Both the position numbers and the translations under genes were made by a program. Under the pieces are notes generated by a model. That model was not told the DNA's origin. It ran no database searches and was given only the letters and a program-made list of their open reading frames with translations. From Copromyces sp. CBS 386.78 (Eukaryota; Ascomycota; Sordariomycetes; Sordariales; Sordariaceae), in contig MU839159.1 of the NCBI GenBank assembly GCA_030685235.1, positions 1-64,000 of the forward strand: DNA of 64,000 nt, read 5' to 3'. Positions 1 through 10,872 of the stretch are shown here, in pieces (positions within the stretch are counted from its first letter, which is position 1; the number at the start of each line of letters is the position of its first letter).

Positions 1-106
1 CCTCTCCACTCTCCTAGCCAATCAATCGAATGCGAGACACTGTGCGAATAGCGCGCACGGACAATGCACGGATCAACATGTCGTCCGTGTTTACGCATTC
101 GCTGCC

Positions 107-405
107 TACCGCTTTTTCTCACTCAAGTGGGATTTATCTAACACACAAGCAGTTTAGCACATTTGATGGAGCGCCTGCAGCCAGGATAATCTTCGTGGCT
201 AAACAAGGGGGTTTTACTGGTGTACAAGGATAGGATAAGTGGCCCCCTTGTTGGCACAGCTTTCTTGGCAAAAAGAGCGCGTATTGGCAGATGGATCTGC
301 AGCTGAAAAAGTGGGTATAAGTGGGACTGACGGCCCGGCTATACTATGTTGAGTATAGTGAGGAAAATGGAGATAAATCCCACTTGAGTGAGAGCATGCG
401 GTATA
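107..405. repeat. Inverted repeat pair with arms of about 33 bases
   Basis: The arm at 107-139 and the reverse complement of 371-405 share the core CTCACTCAAGTGGGATTTAT and a matching TACCGC just outside it, with a few mismatches and one small length difference. About 230 bases separate the arms. A second small hairpin, CTATACT-loop-AGTATAG, lies at 339-358. The arrangement resembles the ends of a small non-autonomous DNA element or a folded remnant. I see no clear target duplication and no transposase frame. Confidence 0.6.
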
Positions 406-489
406 AACAGAAACACCGCCGCACTGCGTCGATGGGGCCCACGGCCCGCGACCTTTGGTGCGGATTTTCCGTAACAACACCTTTGGTGC

Positions 490-930
490 CGTAGGCTACC
501 ATCTCCTTACTTGGGTATAGTGTTTCAATAAATAGTAGTTCCGCTATTGAGAAGGTTGAATTTTTCTTTAGTGGTTCGGATCCGCTCCTTAGTTTCTTTA
601 ATAATAGGGTATTAATTCGGATAAGGTTATTTTAATTCGATAAGTCTTTCAATAGTATTTTGGATTTATTTTTTAAGGGTATTTGTATTATATTTTAATT
701 AGAATATTAATTCTTAACGGATTTAATCCTCCCCGTCTTTGAAGTAGGCGATATTTTCCTTAGTCTCGTTATTAATTTTTAAAAGAGATATCGTATCGTT
801 TAGTTAATTATTGACTGTTAATTAATACTAATCGTTGTGTTAATAGGTAATTGATGGGTAATGCGCGTATTAGATTGTTAATTATTAGATTTATTAGTAT
901 AAATTGGTTAATTAAATTATTTAGAAATTG
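490..930. repeat. AT-rich RIP-mutated block
   Basis: Base composition drops sharply to AT-rich sequence. CA and TG dinucleotides are scarce and TA is abundant, while CG, CC and TC persist. That bias is the product of repeat-induced point mutation (CpA to TpA) in filamentous ascomycetes. No reading frame survives. It is probably the remains of a transposable-element copy, but the parent family cannot be told from what is left. The inverted repeat immediately to the left may be part of the same relic. Confidence 0.7.
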
Positions 931-1661
931 GCTCTCCAATAGATCCGCTCCAGAAGGTCTGGGGGGTACTCGGATATCCTAGAAATGCCAAGACCTTTAG
1001 TTAGGTGACTGGGACCCTCTACATCTGGGTGTGATCTGCACCCTGTAATCTGACACAGTCTGTGAGATCTCATGATGCATTGCTTACTGCAATATCAATG
1101 TCGGCAACTTTTGCCAGCCCAGCACCCCCGCGTTTTGACGAAGTCGATCTTGATATGTGAACAAGAGATATGCCGCGCCGAGTAACTTGGCGCAAGTTAA
1201 CACTCGACTTCCAAAACAAGCCACCGACCTCATTCCGCCACGGCTATCAGATAGTGACTTGATCCTTCACAAACGTCTAGACACTCGCCGTTCTTGGCAG
1301 ACTTGGGAGACGGGCATGCCATCCTCAATAGGCAGGTCGAACACTTTCAGCCACAGATGGACCCCGTCGATGCTAAACACTCTCAACATTACATCGTGGC
1401 GTCGGCCATCAACAACCTCCTGATCAAGGTGGTATGAAACCAATAAACCCCGTCGATCACCCACAATGGCTACTGCAAGCCAAGAATGAGATTTGGGCGA
1501 GGAGGCGGGTCTTGGACGAAATAGATCTAGACCCAATTTCCATACGAAGACATGGAGAAGTATAAAAGGCAGAAGAGATCGACCCTTTGTGAGTGCCATT
1601 CTCCCATCCAAGTACCGCCTTCATCCCACTTGAGCTCGTCAGAACGAAACCATCCTTCACA
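931..1661. other. Intergenic, upstream of the secreted protein gene
   Basis: Composition returns to normal after the RIP block. The open frames here are short and do not look like protein. The last 100 bases contain a GTATAAAAGG TATA-like sequence near 1559 and lead into a CT-rich leader ending TTCACAATG, a good fungal start context. I read it as the promoter and 5' leader of the gene starting at 1662. Confidence 0.5.
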
Positions 1662-2511
1662 ATGCGGACTCAATCTCTCCTCTCCCTCCTCGCCGCCTCG
1701 GTGGCCATGGCCGCCGTCAACGAGCCCTGCATTGGCTCCGGAGGCGCAGCAGGCAAGCAGCCCAACCCAACTTCTCTCTCCCACCCCAACATCTCTCACC
1801 ACTAACCTTTTCTCCTTCTACCAGGCGTCTGCATCACATCCGCCGATTGCTCCTCCAACGGCGGCACCTCCATCTCCGGCGCCTGTCCCGCCGACGCCGC
1901 CGACATCAAGTGCTGCACCAAGTCCTCCTGCGGAAGCGGCGGCAACTGCCGCTGGCAATCTGACTGTGCCGGCTCCTCCTCCTCCGGCTTTTGCCCGGGA
2001 CCTTCGGAGATGAAGTGCTGCTCGTCGACCGCCACGGGATTCGGCGGCTACTCGACCCCCACCTACCCCGCCGTGGGATCGTGCAAGCAGGTATCGGTGA
2101 CGGGGGCGCAAACTGTTGTGGCGGCTTTCCCGGGACGGGTCAGGGAGATTTATTGCATTCGCGATTGCGAGGCGGGCGCAACCAGTGATCATTGTACGGG
2201 CAAGGCTATTGATTTCATGTGTTCGGATGCTGGCGGTGTTCCTACCATGTCCGGCCGCGAGATCGCCGAGTGGGTCATGAACAACCGGAGTACTCTGAAC
2301 CTCAAGTATGTGATTTGGGGCCAGAAGATCTGGAACCCGTCGATCGACTCGGTTAAGAGCTGGACCTCTTGGAGGACTATGGAGGATCGTGGGTCGATTA
2401 CCCAGAACCACTGGTAAGTGAAGTTTGTGCTTGCTCTCCTGGGTTGTGATGTTTTGTGCTGACAAGTGTTGTCTTTGTTCTAGGGATCACGTTCATGTGA
2501 GCTTCAACTAG
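1662..2511 (+). CDS. Secreted cysteine-rich protein with M15-peptidase-like C-terminal domain
   Basis: Exons 1662-1752, 1825-2413 and 2484-2511 give 235 residues. A signal peptide covers about residues 1-18 (MRTQSLLSLLAASVAMA). It is followed by a cysteine-rich stretch with two similar blocks (each containing a CC pair), then a C-terminal domain of about 120 residues. That domain carries the SDHCTGKAIDF and DHVHVSF motifs, the His/Asp and HxH pattern of the VldE/ARB-07466 family related to M15 zinc peptidases. The second motif is rebuilt only by splicing at 2413/2484. Intron 1 (1753-1824) begins GCAAGC, a GC-AG intron; joining restores AAG-VC in frame. Intron 2 is GTAAGT...TAG. The start is chosen for its CACAATG context and signal peptide. 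A secreted wall- or peptidoglycan-directed hydrolase is an inference; no activity is proven by the motif alone. Confidence 0.88.
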
Positions 2512-2721
2512 GTGGTGCGACCTGGGGAAGGGTGGCACGGTATACACTAGGGCATCAGAGGTGCGCTTATAGGCTAGCGCCTATCAGTTGTCAGCAATGT
2601 GATTAATAAGTATTTATCAGTGCCTTGAACTTTTGTGTCATCCATCATTACGTACTGTAGTAGGTATCTTGTACAAAATAAAAGAGAACTCCGGCTATCC
2701 AATCATGCCCACAAAGGCCCG

Positions 2722-5455
2722 TTACTCATCTGCAACTACCACGCCGGTATTCCTTACCGCACTCTTCAAAGCAGTCGCCACATCAACGTGGAAGAACGGC
2801 CTGTTAATCCCAAACACCGGCACCAACTTCTTCCCTGCGGCACTCCTCGCCAACCCACCAGCGCCAGCACTGCTCGCCGTTGGAACCGTCGAGTTATCCT
2901 CCCAATTACCATTACCCTTCTCCGCATCACCACCAGAAGGACCCTCAGGCCTCTTCTCATCCGTACTGCTCGCACCACTTGTGCCCACCGCCACCGCCTC
3001 AATATCAGTTGCCGAACCGCCAGCAGGGCCAATGGCAATCAACGGGCCCTGATCCACCTCCTGAACATCTCCCTTGTAGTTCTCGCTCTGCAGCCTCGGC
3101 GTCCTCGAAGAGTCGACACCGAATCCAGACGCCACCAGGGCGCGCTTGGTCCACCGGTTGGAAACACCAGCAAAGTGCCACTCGACCTTGTCCGGGTGTG
3201 CGTAGCGATCGAACTGGTCGCGCAGGTCTTGCAAAGCTTGGGCGGCGGTCACATCGATGCAGTTGACGGCGGAGAAGTCGAGGATGATGGCGCGCAGGGT
3301 CGGGCGGGCGACGAGCTCGTCGGTGAGGAAAGCTTGGCCGCGGCGGGGGCCGGGGTCGTTCCATGGTCTGTCACCAAGCTTCTCGAACTTGTTCAGCTCC
3401 GTCCGGCGGGTATGCTTGAAGACGTGGATGGTCAAGTTGTCGAGGTGTTTTGCCGAGTTGACGTAGTTTAGGCCTTCACCGAAGCGGTACACGAAGACAC
3501 CGGGCCAGGGAGTCGAGATCTGCAGCTCGGGGTTGGAGAGGTCGTCTCTGTCGAGGGAAAGGAAGGCGGTGTGGTGCTCTGGCCTTTGCAGCAGGCTCTG
3601 CGTGAGCCCAGCGTCCTTGCCGCCGCCGCGCACAAGCTCGCGGGGTGCCGTATAGATCTCGGTCTGGCCGAGGAACTTGCCGGGGCTCTTGGCGATGCGC
3701 CAGAGCAGAATGGCACCGGAGGCGGCGACGGTTACGTAGATGCCGTTTTCGATCGAGGTGAAGATGGAGACGAAGGCGCCGGCGAAGAAGATAATTACCT
3801 CGAGCGGCGAGGTCAGCCAGAACTTGTACACCTCCCTCGGAGGTGTGATCAGGTCGCCGACGGCGTGGATGATCATGGCGGCGAGGGCGCTGTTGGGGAT
3901 GTAGAAGAAGACCGAGGTGAGAGCATAGAGGGCGAGCAGGACGAGGACGGCCGTGAAGATGCCGGCAAGAGGCGTGCGGACACCGGCTTTGGCCTTGATG
4001 GCGGTTCTGGAGAAAGATCCGGTGGCGGGGTAGCCGCCGAGGAAAGGACCAAGGAGGTTGGTGAAGCCGATAGCGACGAGTTCTTGGGATGGGTTGATGA
4101 TGTAGTTGTTGACGCGACCAAACGACTTCGAGATGGCGATGTGCTCAATCAGCAGAACGAGAATGGTAGTCGGAATGTGGCTACTGATGGCAGAGAGCAT
4201 TTCGTTATCGAGACGGGGAGCTCCCTTGTGTTGAAAGCCTGTCGTAATCCGATTCGTAAGATACGGTTTATTTCCAAAGTGAATGTGTATTTTTGGAAAA
4301 GGGGTTGCAAACTTACCACTGGGGACATGTCCGAGGATCTTGAAATGGGCCTTCTTCGAATCTTTGACGTGTCGGTTCACAAGCCAGCTGACCAGAATGT
4401 AAAGAATGATGATAAAGACCATGCGAAGGGTGGAGACGAAGAACCAAGTCCTCTGCTGACGGGGGTATCTCTTGCCCATCTTGGTGCAGAACCATCGGAT
4501 GAAGTAGAGCCCAAATAGCGCGGTCAAGCCCATAGCGGCATCCAGACGTGTGTTAGGAAGCCCTTTTAGCGTGTTTATGATGACCTTGTAGGTCTCCTCA
4601 CGAGAGTTGATGTTGGGAATGCCCATGAGTGTTGATACCTGTCCCGAGGCCATGGAAATTGCTGACCCGGTCATGAAAGCTGAGATGGCCACGATAGGGA
4701 TGAACTCGACGATGAATCCAAATCTGATGAGACCAAGAAAGAGTAGCACCACGCCACAGATGAAGGCTAGTGTTCGTGCAATATCGCCGGCGACAAAGTC
4801 AGGATGTTCCTTCTGGACGTCTGTGATGATGTTTCCAACAATGGTGGACCTGTTGTGGTATCATGTTAGCAAGGTTTTAATAACAGTCGTGCTGCGGGAC
4901 CCATACATCACAGCGACCGCGCCAATTGTGATGTCTTTTGACGTAGCAAAAGCCCAACTGCGTGAATCACGGTTAGCTTCCATGTCTAAAGGTCCCGATG
5001 CAAATTCCAGGAAGAACTCACTATAACAAGAAACCAACGAAAGAAGTGTAAAGGCCAAACTCAGGTTCAAGATTGGCGAGCTTTGCGTAGGCCATGCCTT
5101 GCTGTTACTCTCGTATCTCATCAGTGTCTCTTCAGAAGGCGAGTGTCTTCGGGCACCATCGAATTGCTGTACTGACCGGCACCACGACAAAGCCAACTGT
5201 GACTCCAGCAATAAAATCACCCAGAAGCCATGTCAAGTTGTAATGGAAGATCCAGTTGATAAACGGAAACAATTCTCTGACGTAGTTGACTGTCCCCTGG
5301 ACGGTGGGCCGGATCTCGTTGAGGAAGTCCTGCGTGGTTGGTTCTGACTCGACGAAGGAGCCATCGTTGTAGTATTCTGTGTCGTCGAGCTTTTCGTCGG
5401 AAGGAATACCGAGGAACTTCTTGATGCGGTCTCCTGCTGTTGTTGTTGAAGCCAT
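2722..5455 (-). CDS. Sulfate permease (SulP/SLC26 family)
   Basis: Five exons on the minus strand (5177-5455, 5022-5101, 4907-4957, 4317-4849, 2722-4238) give 819 residues. It is a plasma-membrane sulfate importer by family. Splicing rebuilds the SulP core: GVTVGFVVVPQGMAYAKLA, then GLYTSFVGFLLYW, then ATSKDITIGAVAVM. Around ten hydrophobic segments follow up to about residue 500. A STAS domain lies at about 556-690, centred on ILDFSAVNCIDVTAAQAL. The tail is Gly/Ser/Glu-rich and ends with a conserved-looking stretch (VPVFGINRPFFHVD). Length is close to other fungal permeases such as N. crassa CYS-14, but I cannot tell which paralogue this is. Intron 4 (4239-4316) is 78 bases and has no in-frame stop, so retaining it would insert 26 residues. 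No exact CYS3-type ATGRYRYCAT site was seen upstream by eye. Confidence 0.96.
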
Positions 5456-8307
5456 CTGAGTGTCAATGGAGGGTCACAAACTCTCCAACCGTTTGGGTAT
5501 GACAATCGATGTAAATTGTATGTGAGCCGGGACTGCGAGAGCAACCAATCTGTGACCCTGCAGACAAGAAAGAAGGACTGGTTATATATGAACAAAGAAG
5601 CGGTAGCTTCCGTTATCTTCCCGAATTGGAGGTGACAATGAACGGCATTACCGAACATGGGGGTCTTTTTCCGTTTCTCGGCCAGCCTGCATGGTCGTGG
5701 GGAGACTTCGAGCATGTTGTTTCTTTTTTTTCCCCATTCTCTCCCAGTCACTGGCACTCTGGCTGGTCTAGCTGAATCCCAGACCCTACCGTTCGGTAGA
5801 GGTAGCACGCACGCAGTGAGACTCGGATGTTACAGCACAGAGGTGTCCCTGCCATGTGGTACCAGTCGTTCTGTTCTTACACATGGCTTTTTGGGGCCCA
5901 AGACCATTGGTGCCGTCCGGGACTGCACATCCATAGCTCCATGCATCCCACGCCTTCCCCCCGTGGTATCACTGCTGATATTTAGCCGGGAGTGGTATGC
6001 AGTTGCAGAGCCCTCACCCGGGGAACCCCTTCACGCCGCGTACTCACATGCGGCACAGAGACCTGAATCGGGGGTTCGTCCCGTTGATGGTCTGTTATAC
6101 ATGTGGATATGTTGATGGATGTGGGAATCCCGCTCCGGGTTCGGGGATATCTGCCTGGCCCAGTGCTGGGCAACAAGGGCCAAGAGACTACGAATCGACG
6201 CCAATCCGCACGCCAGAGTTGACGAGATCTCGCATCATCAAACCACGGCCTCTCCCCGCCGGTGAAAAGGCTGGAACGTGATAGCTCAAGGAGCTCAGCA
6301 GGGAACCCCTTTCCTCAATGGCCAGAGAGACCTGTACCGACACCTTACCGACTATCCAGCCGCAATACCTCATCCTCTTCCATTTTGATATCACTGGCAA
6401 AGAGTGTCTTGGGTGCATGGCTTTTGGACTGAAACGTCATTCCCAAGCGAGGATGCATGTCGGTGCCGCCGCCGTGCGCTGTGATTTTGCCTTGTCAATC
6501 ACCATGTCTCTTTTGGCATGCATCTTCCAACTTTCTCGTGGTTGCGTTGCAGGTTGTCTCGCTTGTGGTGCTGGTCTTTGTCTTGGGAGTAGGTTGTCGT
6601 TGGGAGTGGTCGTTCTCAGAGTTTCCCCTCACCCGCAGAAAGCTGCACTGTGAGTGGAAGGCTGCTAATAGGGCCTAGAAGCCTCAGCGTCAGAAGAGGC
6701 TAGCGGGCTTGGCCTCGGCCTATAAGAGGGCCCAGCCCGCCCACCTTTAGCATGACGACATCCCAGGGGTTTCATGGCGCAATGCTCCCGCACAACTTCT
6801 CTTCCACCAAATCACAACCGGAGCATTTTGGCCCTCGAAGCTCAATTCGAGCTCTCCAGACAGCCAGACAACCGAACAAAGGCACGAGCCGTACAGCACG
6901 ACAAGGACGCAAGCTTCTGCTCCCCCCACTTCGACGGGTTACCATTACGAGCACGCTTCTCTAGCTTCCCACATTCGAGCTTCCTCGTCCGAGCAAGGAG
7001 CTGCAAGACACGGATGGAGCTTTCTCAGCTTCTCTCAGCTTCACGAGCAGACAGGCCCAGACCACAATATGGAGCAGGATACCCAAAGGTCCACGCAGAC
7101 CACGTGTGAAAGGTGGACATTTCGGTGCCCACAAGCTACGTGCAGTCACATGGCATGATCAACGGGATCCGCAAGTCCAAAACATCTCTACCGGTATCGA
7201 GACCAGACGATTGATCAGTCTAATCAGTTGCTGGGCTCGACGGCGCGGCAAAAAAAAAAAAAGATACTAGCGGATTGACGTCAAGATATGCACCAAGGAA
7301 GGCATGAAGGGTCGGCAGTGCCACATCTAGCCTGATGGCGTTGAACAAAGGATGGAAGGGGGCGGGCGCGCTTGGCGAGGGCGAGAAGTGCACTGTTGCG
7401 GAAGCCCATTGTCGTCAGGAAGTTGAGGGCGATATGTACCAGTATCTCACTCGGGGGCAATACCCAGCAACAGTGGCGAACACGGCAATGTCCCTGAGTG
7501 AGGGGGAAAGGATTCCGGAGAAGAATCACTGGGTGGCCAGAGAACCGGGCTGGATAAGATTACGCCTTATCCCGAACGACATCATGGTGGTCGGTGGCTT
7601 GACTGCATGTCTGAGCTGGCTCGGCTGGTTAGACGAGAAGATGAAGTCGAAGTTCATCATCAAGGTCCTCGGAGATTCCGATTTCACTGACAGCGAAGTA
7701 TGCCCATCCTGTTTACCTGGCCCAGCGCGATCTAGACTGCCAATCGCTATCCTCCCTGGCCTCAGCTACACGCAGACCCCGACGTAAGGCCATTCAGCTG
7801 TTATACACTACTGCGCAGGCAAATCGATCTTGTGGTACCGCGCATACCATGCATAAGCTACAAGGGAGATCACTTCGAACCAGCAACTTCACCAACTGCT
7901 TGGGGCGAGACCCTAAATTTCATTACCACACAATTGTGTGCTTGAGGCAGGGGAGGTTGTGGGGGTGACTCTGCGCGGGCTGACGGGTGTGAAGGTGAGG
8001 CAACTTGCCCATGCTCGAGCCGTGAAAACTGGACAGCCCAGACAGTTGGGTTCGCGATCCTCAAAGGATGCTGGGGCGAGACACGACGTCAAGTGTTACT
8101 TTGAAGCGACATCGCAAGTTATCGAAAGATGCGGTAGCACAATGCCGCCTATGATAGCTTCCTATGCGTAGTAAGTACCAGGCAAGCCAGATAGCTGATA
8201 AAGTTGGCATGGGATTGCCGACTGCTTCCCCAGACTACTCAATATGCACCAATGTGTCTTCCCAACAGCACCCATCACATCAGTTGGTCGTCCATGGGTT
8301 TCAGCTG
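5456..8307. other. Intergenic, no convincing gene
   Basis: This holds the upstream region of the sulfate permease and then about 2 kb of ordinary sequence. An open frame at 7335-7787 (+, ATG start, 150 codons) and overlapping frames at 6752-7109 have no recognisable motif, no intron-like structure and no obvious regulatory context, so I do not call them genes. A CTATAAGAGG sequence near 6720 could be a TATA element for an untranslated transcript. A run of 13 A lies at about 7250-7262. Confidence 0.45.
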
Positions 8308-9162
8308 TTATTCACAGACAATTTCGACCTCCAAGAATTTCTTTGCTTCATCCGCCCAGAACCTTTCATAGACCCCTCTGAGTACGACCCTCTCCAGCGA
8401 CGACTCGACACCCAATCCTTCCTTCTGTAGCATCTTCGGGAACCCGAAGTACCGCATGTACTCATCAGGGGTCGTACTCTCCTGGGACTTTGCTGGCTCC
8501 TTTTTCCTCTTGTCAGATCCAGCAGGCGGCCACGCCAAAACCAACGTCTTCACTCTTGTCGCTACTTCCATGAATTTTTCTACTGATTCCTCCTTAAGAA
8601 CCCCAAGAAACTCCTCCCAGCACTTCTCCATATAGTCACGTTCGGTTCTCTAGAAAAACAAACGCCATGCCGCTTTCTTCGCGTGCCCGGCAAACATCAC
8701 ACAACTACATACGCCTATCACTTCCCCAAAACAGCGCCCCTTTTCCGGAGCCTGGTCGATGAAAATAGTCAGCATCGGCCTTTTGGCAAGTGGCATGTCG
8801 CCATAGGCCTCAACTCCAATGATCTTTTGACCTGGCTTTCTTTTCTCCAACTGGCACCTGTTCGACGGTTCACAAGGAGTAAAAAGCATAGGGTCACCAG
8901 CCGGTCTTTTCGTGATGCAGATGGAAAACCCGGTCAAGAGGTCGCGCGGAAGTTCGTGGTACATGCGCTTGCAAGCAAAGAGCATGCCGGGGAGCGGACC
9001 CTTCACACCTTCCTTGAAGAGAGCCATGCACGGCACACGCGCGTGTCGATAGTAGCCGATGGTGTCTTCGTGCGGCCAAATGACTAGGGCGAGGCGGTAG
9101 ATCGCGTCGCGGATCTCCGAGGGGAGCATGGTGAAGAAGGGACTCGAGGATTGAGGGAGCAT
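8308..9162 (-). CDS. F-box-like (2EXR-type) hypothetical protein
   Basis: The two frames 9162-8713 and 8649-8308 are in the same phase, separated only by an in-frame TAG at 8650-8652. A 63-base intron (8650-8712, GTATGT...TTTTTCTAG) removes the stop and keeps the frame, giving 263 residues. The start of the protein, FFTMLPSEIRDAIYRLAL, is the LPxEIRxxIY motif found at the N-terminus of many fungal 2EXR/F-box-like proteins. A conserved-looking FACKRMYHELPRDLL segment follows, of the kind that places these near F-box and leucine-rich architectures. The second part is basic and has no domain I know. ATG at 9162 and 9129 are both possible starts. The alternative is a pseudogene with one nonsense codon, but the good donor and acceptor make the intron more likely. 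Function is unknown. Confidence 0.75.
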
Positions 9163-10821
9163 GGTGGTTGTCTTGTTTACTTCGTCGTGGTTCGCCTTTG
9201 TGGACCAGAGCAGTAGAGCTACGTATGTGAGCGTGCTGGGCGGTTATTGTTTGGGATTGTGGTGAGAGAAACTGGTAAGATTGATGATGCAAGTGCATAT
9301 TCTCATCCATCCTCCCAACCAAGGCAGTTTAGCGCAAGTTGGTCAACCATACCAGGCGATGTGCCAGTCTCCAGCAATCGCTAACAACGCCAACAACACC
9401 CACCACAACCCGTGTCCAAGCCATCTCGAAGGACATAAAAAAACACTTACATCCTATATATTTCACTCAACATCCGACTCGGGCTGCTTTATTTCGAAAC
9501 GACTTCCAAGAGAGAATGAACACCCGGACGTCAACAGCCGACAAGAGTCTCCGCGAACGCCCGCGGTCGGCCCCGATCCCGTTCGGGCTACATACAGTAT
9601 GCGGAGTTGTGGAGACTGCTTTACCGCAGACCGCAGATCTCTATGGATCAACCTTGAAAGGCGAAATCACAAAGCTGGAAGTGAAACACTGGAAATCGCG
9701 CTCAAACTGAAGTGTTCACGAACTCAACTTTGCCATGTGCTTTGGAGTCTGGACCTCAATACAGGCCGACTATGACACTTGGCATACCCTCCAAAACAGT
9801 CACGTCACAACATCCCGCGGAGTAGAATAGGGGTGTATGATGCATCCTCACACTCCACGGAAGTGGAAGCTGAGAAGGTGCGCGGGATGTGGCGTCGTTC
9901 GGTTCGGGGGAGTACGTACCGCACTTGGGTGCTGACTCTTGGCAAAGCTCCCCTTGACGATTCTGTGGTTTCAGTGAGGCTCACGCCAATGGATGGCGCG
10001 ATCCATGGCAAGGGTGGTGTAAGTTGTAGTGCACTAACACTTCGTCACACTAACTAGGCGACAGATTGCTAGGGCTATCGCAATTCGGCTCTTGGTGTCA
10101 TTGGTGACCCCCTTTGTTACTTCTGGGGAGTGGGGGCGTGGCACGGGTATACAAACGCAAACGGCAACACCCTTTTCATGGTCACAACAACCAAGAACAT
10201 CCAAGATCGTGAGAGCACAAGAAGCCTGGTATCCTTCTTTGCGTTAAAACACGCGGGATCATGGTGATTGCGTGTCCAATATGCATCCGTTCCTGCACTA
10301 GTTGTCGTAGGATTCGTCCAGTAGAAGCGTTCGTTGATCCGTCCTCGGTTGAGTGTCCTAACTGGGTGGTTGGATTGAACGAAATACAATGCTGTGTAAG
10401 TGCCGCGACTGCGAGTGCAGATCATCAGTGATAAGGACCAGACTCACCAGAGTGTTTCCATGGTCGTACGGTATCTTCCGACGAACCGGGTCAACGTTTT
10501 CTTTGGACGAGAAAAAAACTGTTAAACAGTACGACACTCCCCTCCCCCGTTCTCGGACACATGTTGTCGTGTGTCGATTGAAACCTTGTTTTTGGGGGAC
10601 TGTTCCAATCTTCAACCTCTTTTCCAAAGTGTCGAGCTTTGCCTCTCAGGAATTGCGACTTTTAACTTTAGGGAGGTTTAACAACAACCCCTGTCGACTG
10701 ACCTCATCTTTCTCTTCCACGGCGACACTCATCATATCATCATATCTTCCCTATCCCAACTTTCTTCTTCACCGAGCGTAAAAACAGTCTCTGTTTCTCA
10801 ACTCCTCTCCGCCTTATAACG

Positions 10822-10872
<51 letters not shown>

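Noticed and set aside
1552..2013. 153-codon Pro-rich frame over the secreted protein gene
   Set aside because: It is a wrong-frame reading across exon 1, the intron and exon 2 of the gene at 1662-2511.
3571..4518. 315-codon plus-strand frame over the sulfate permease
   Set aside because: It is an antisense shadow, Gly/Glu/Asp-rich, crossing the permease intron without respecting it.
5456..6780. CYS3-type ATGRYRYCAT sites upstream of the sulfate permease
   Set aside because: Scanned by eye; only partial matches were seen, so no regulatory site is claimed.
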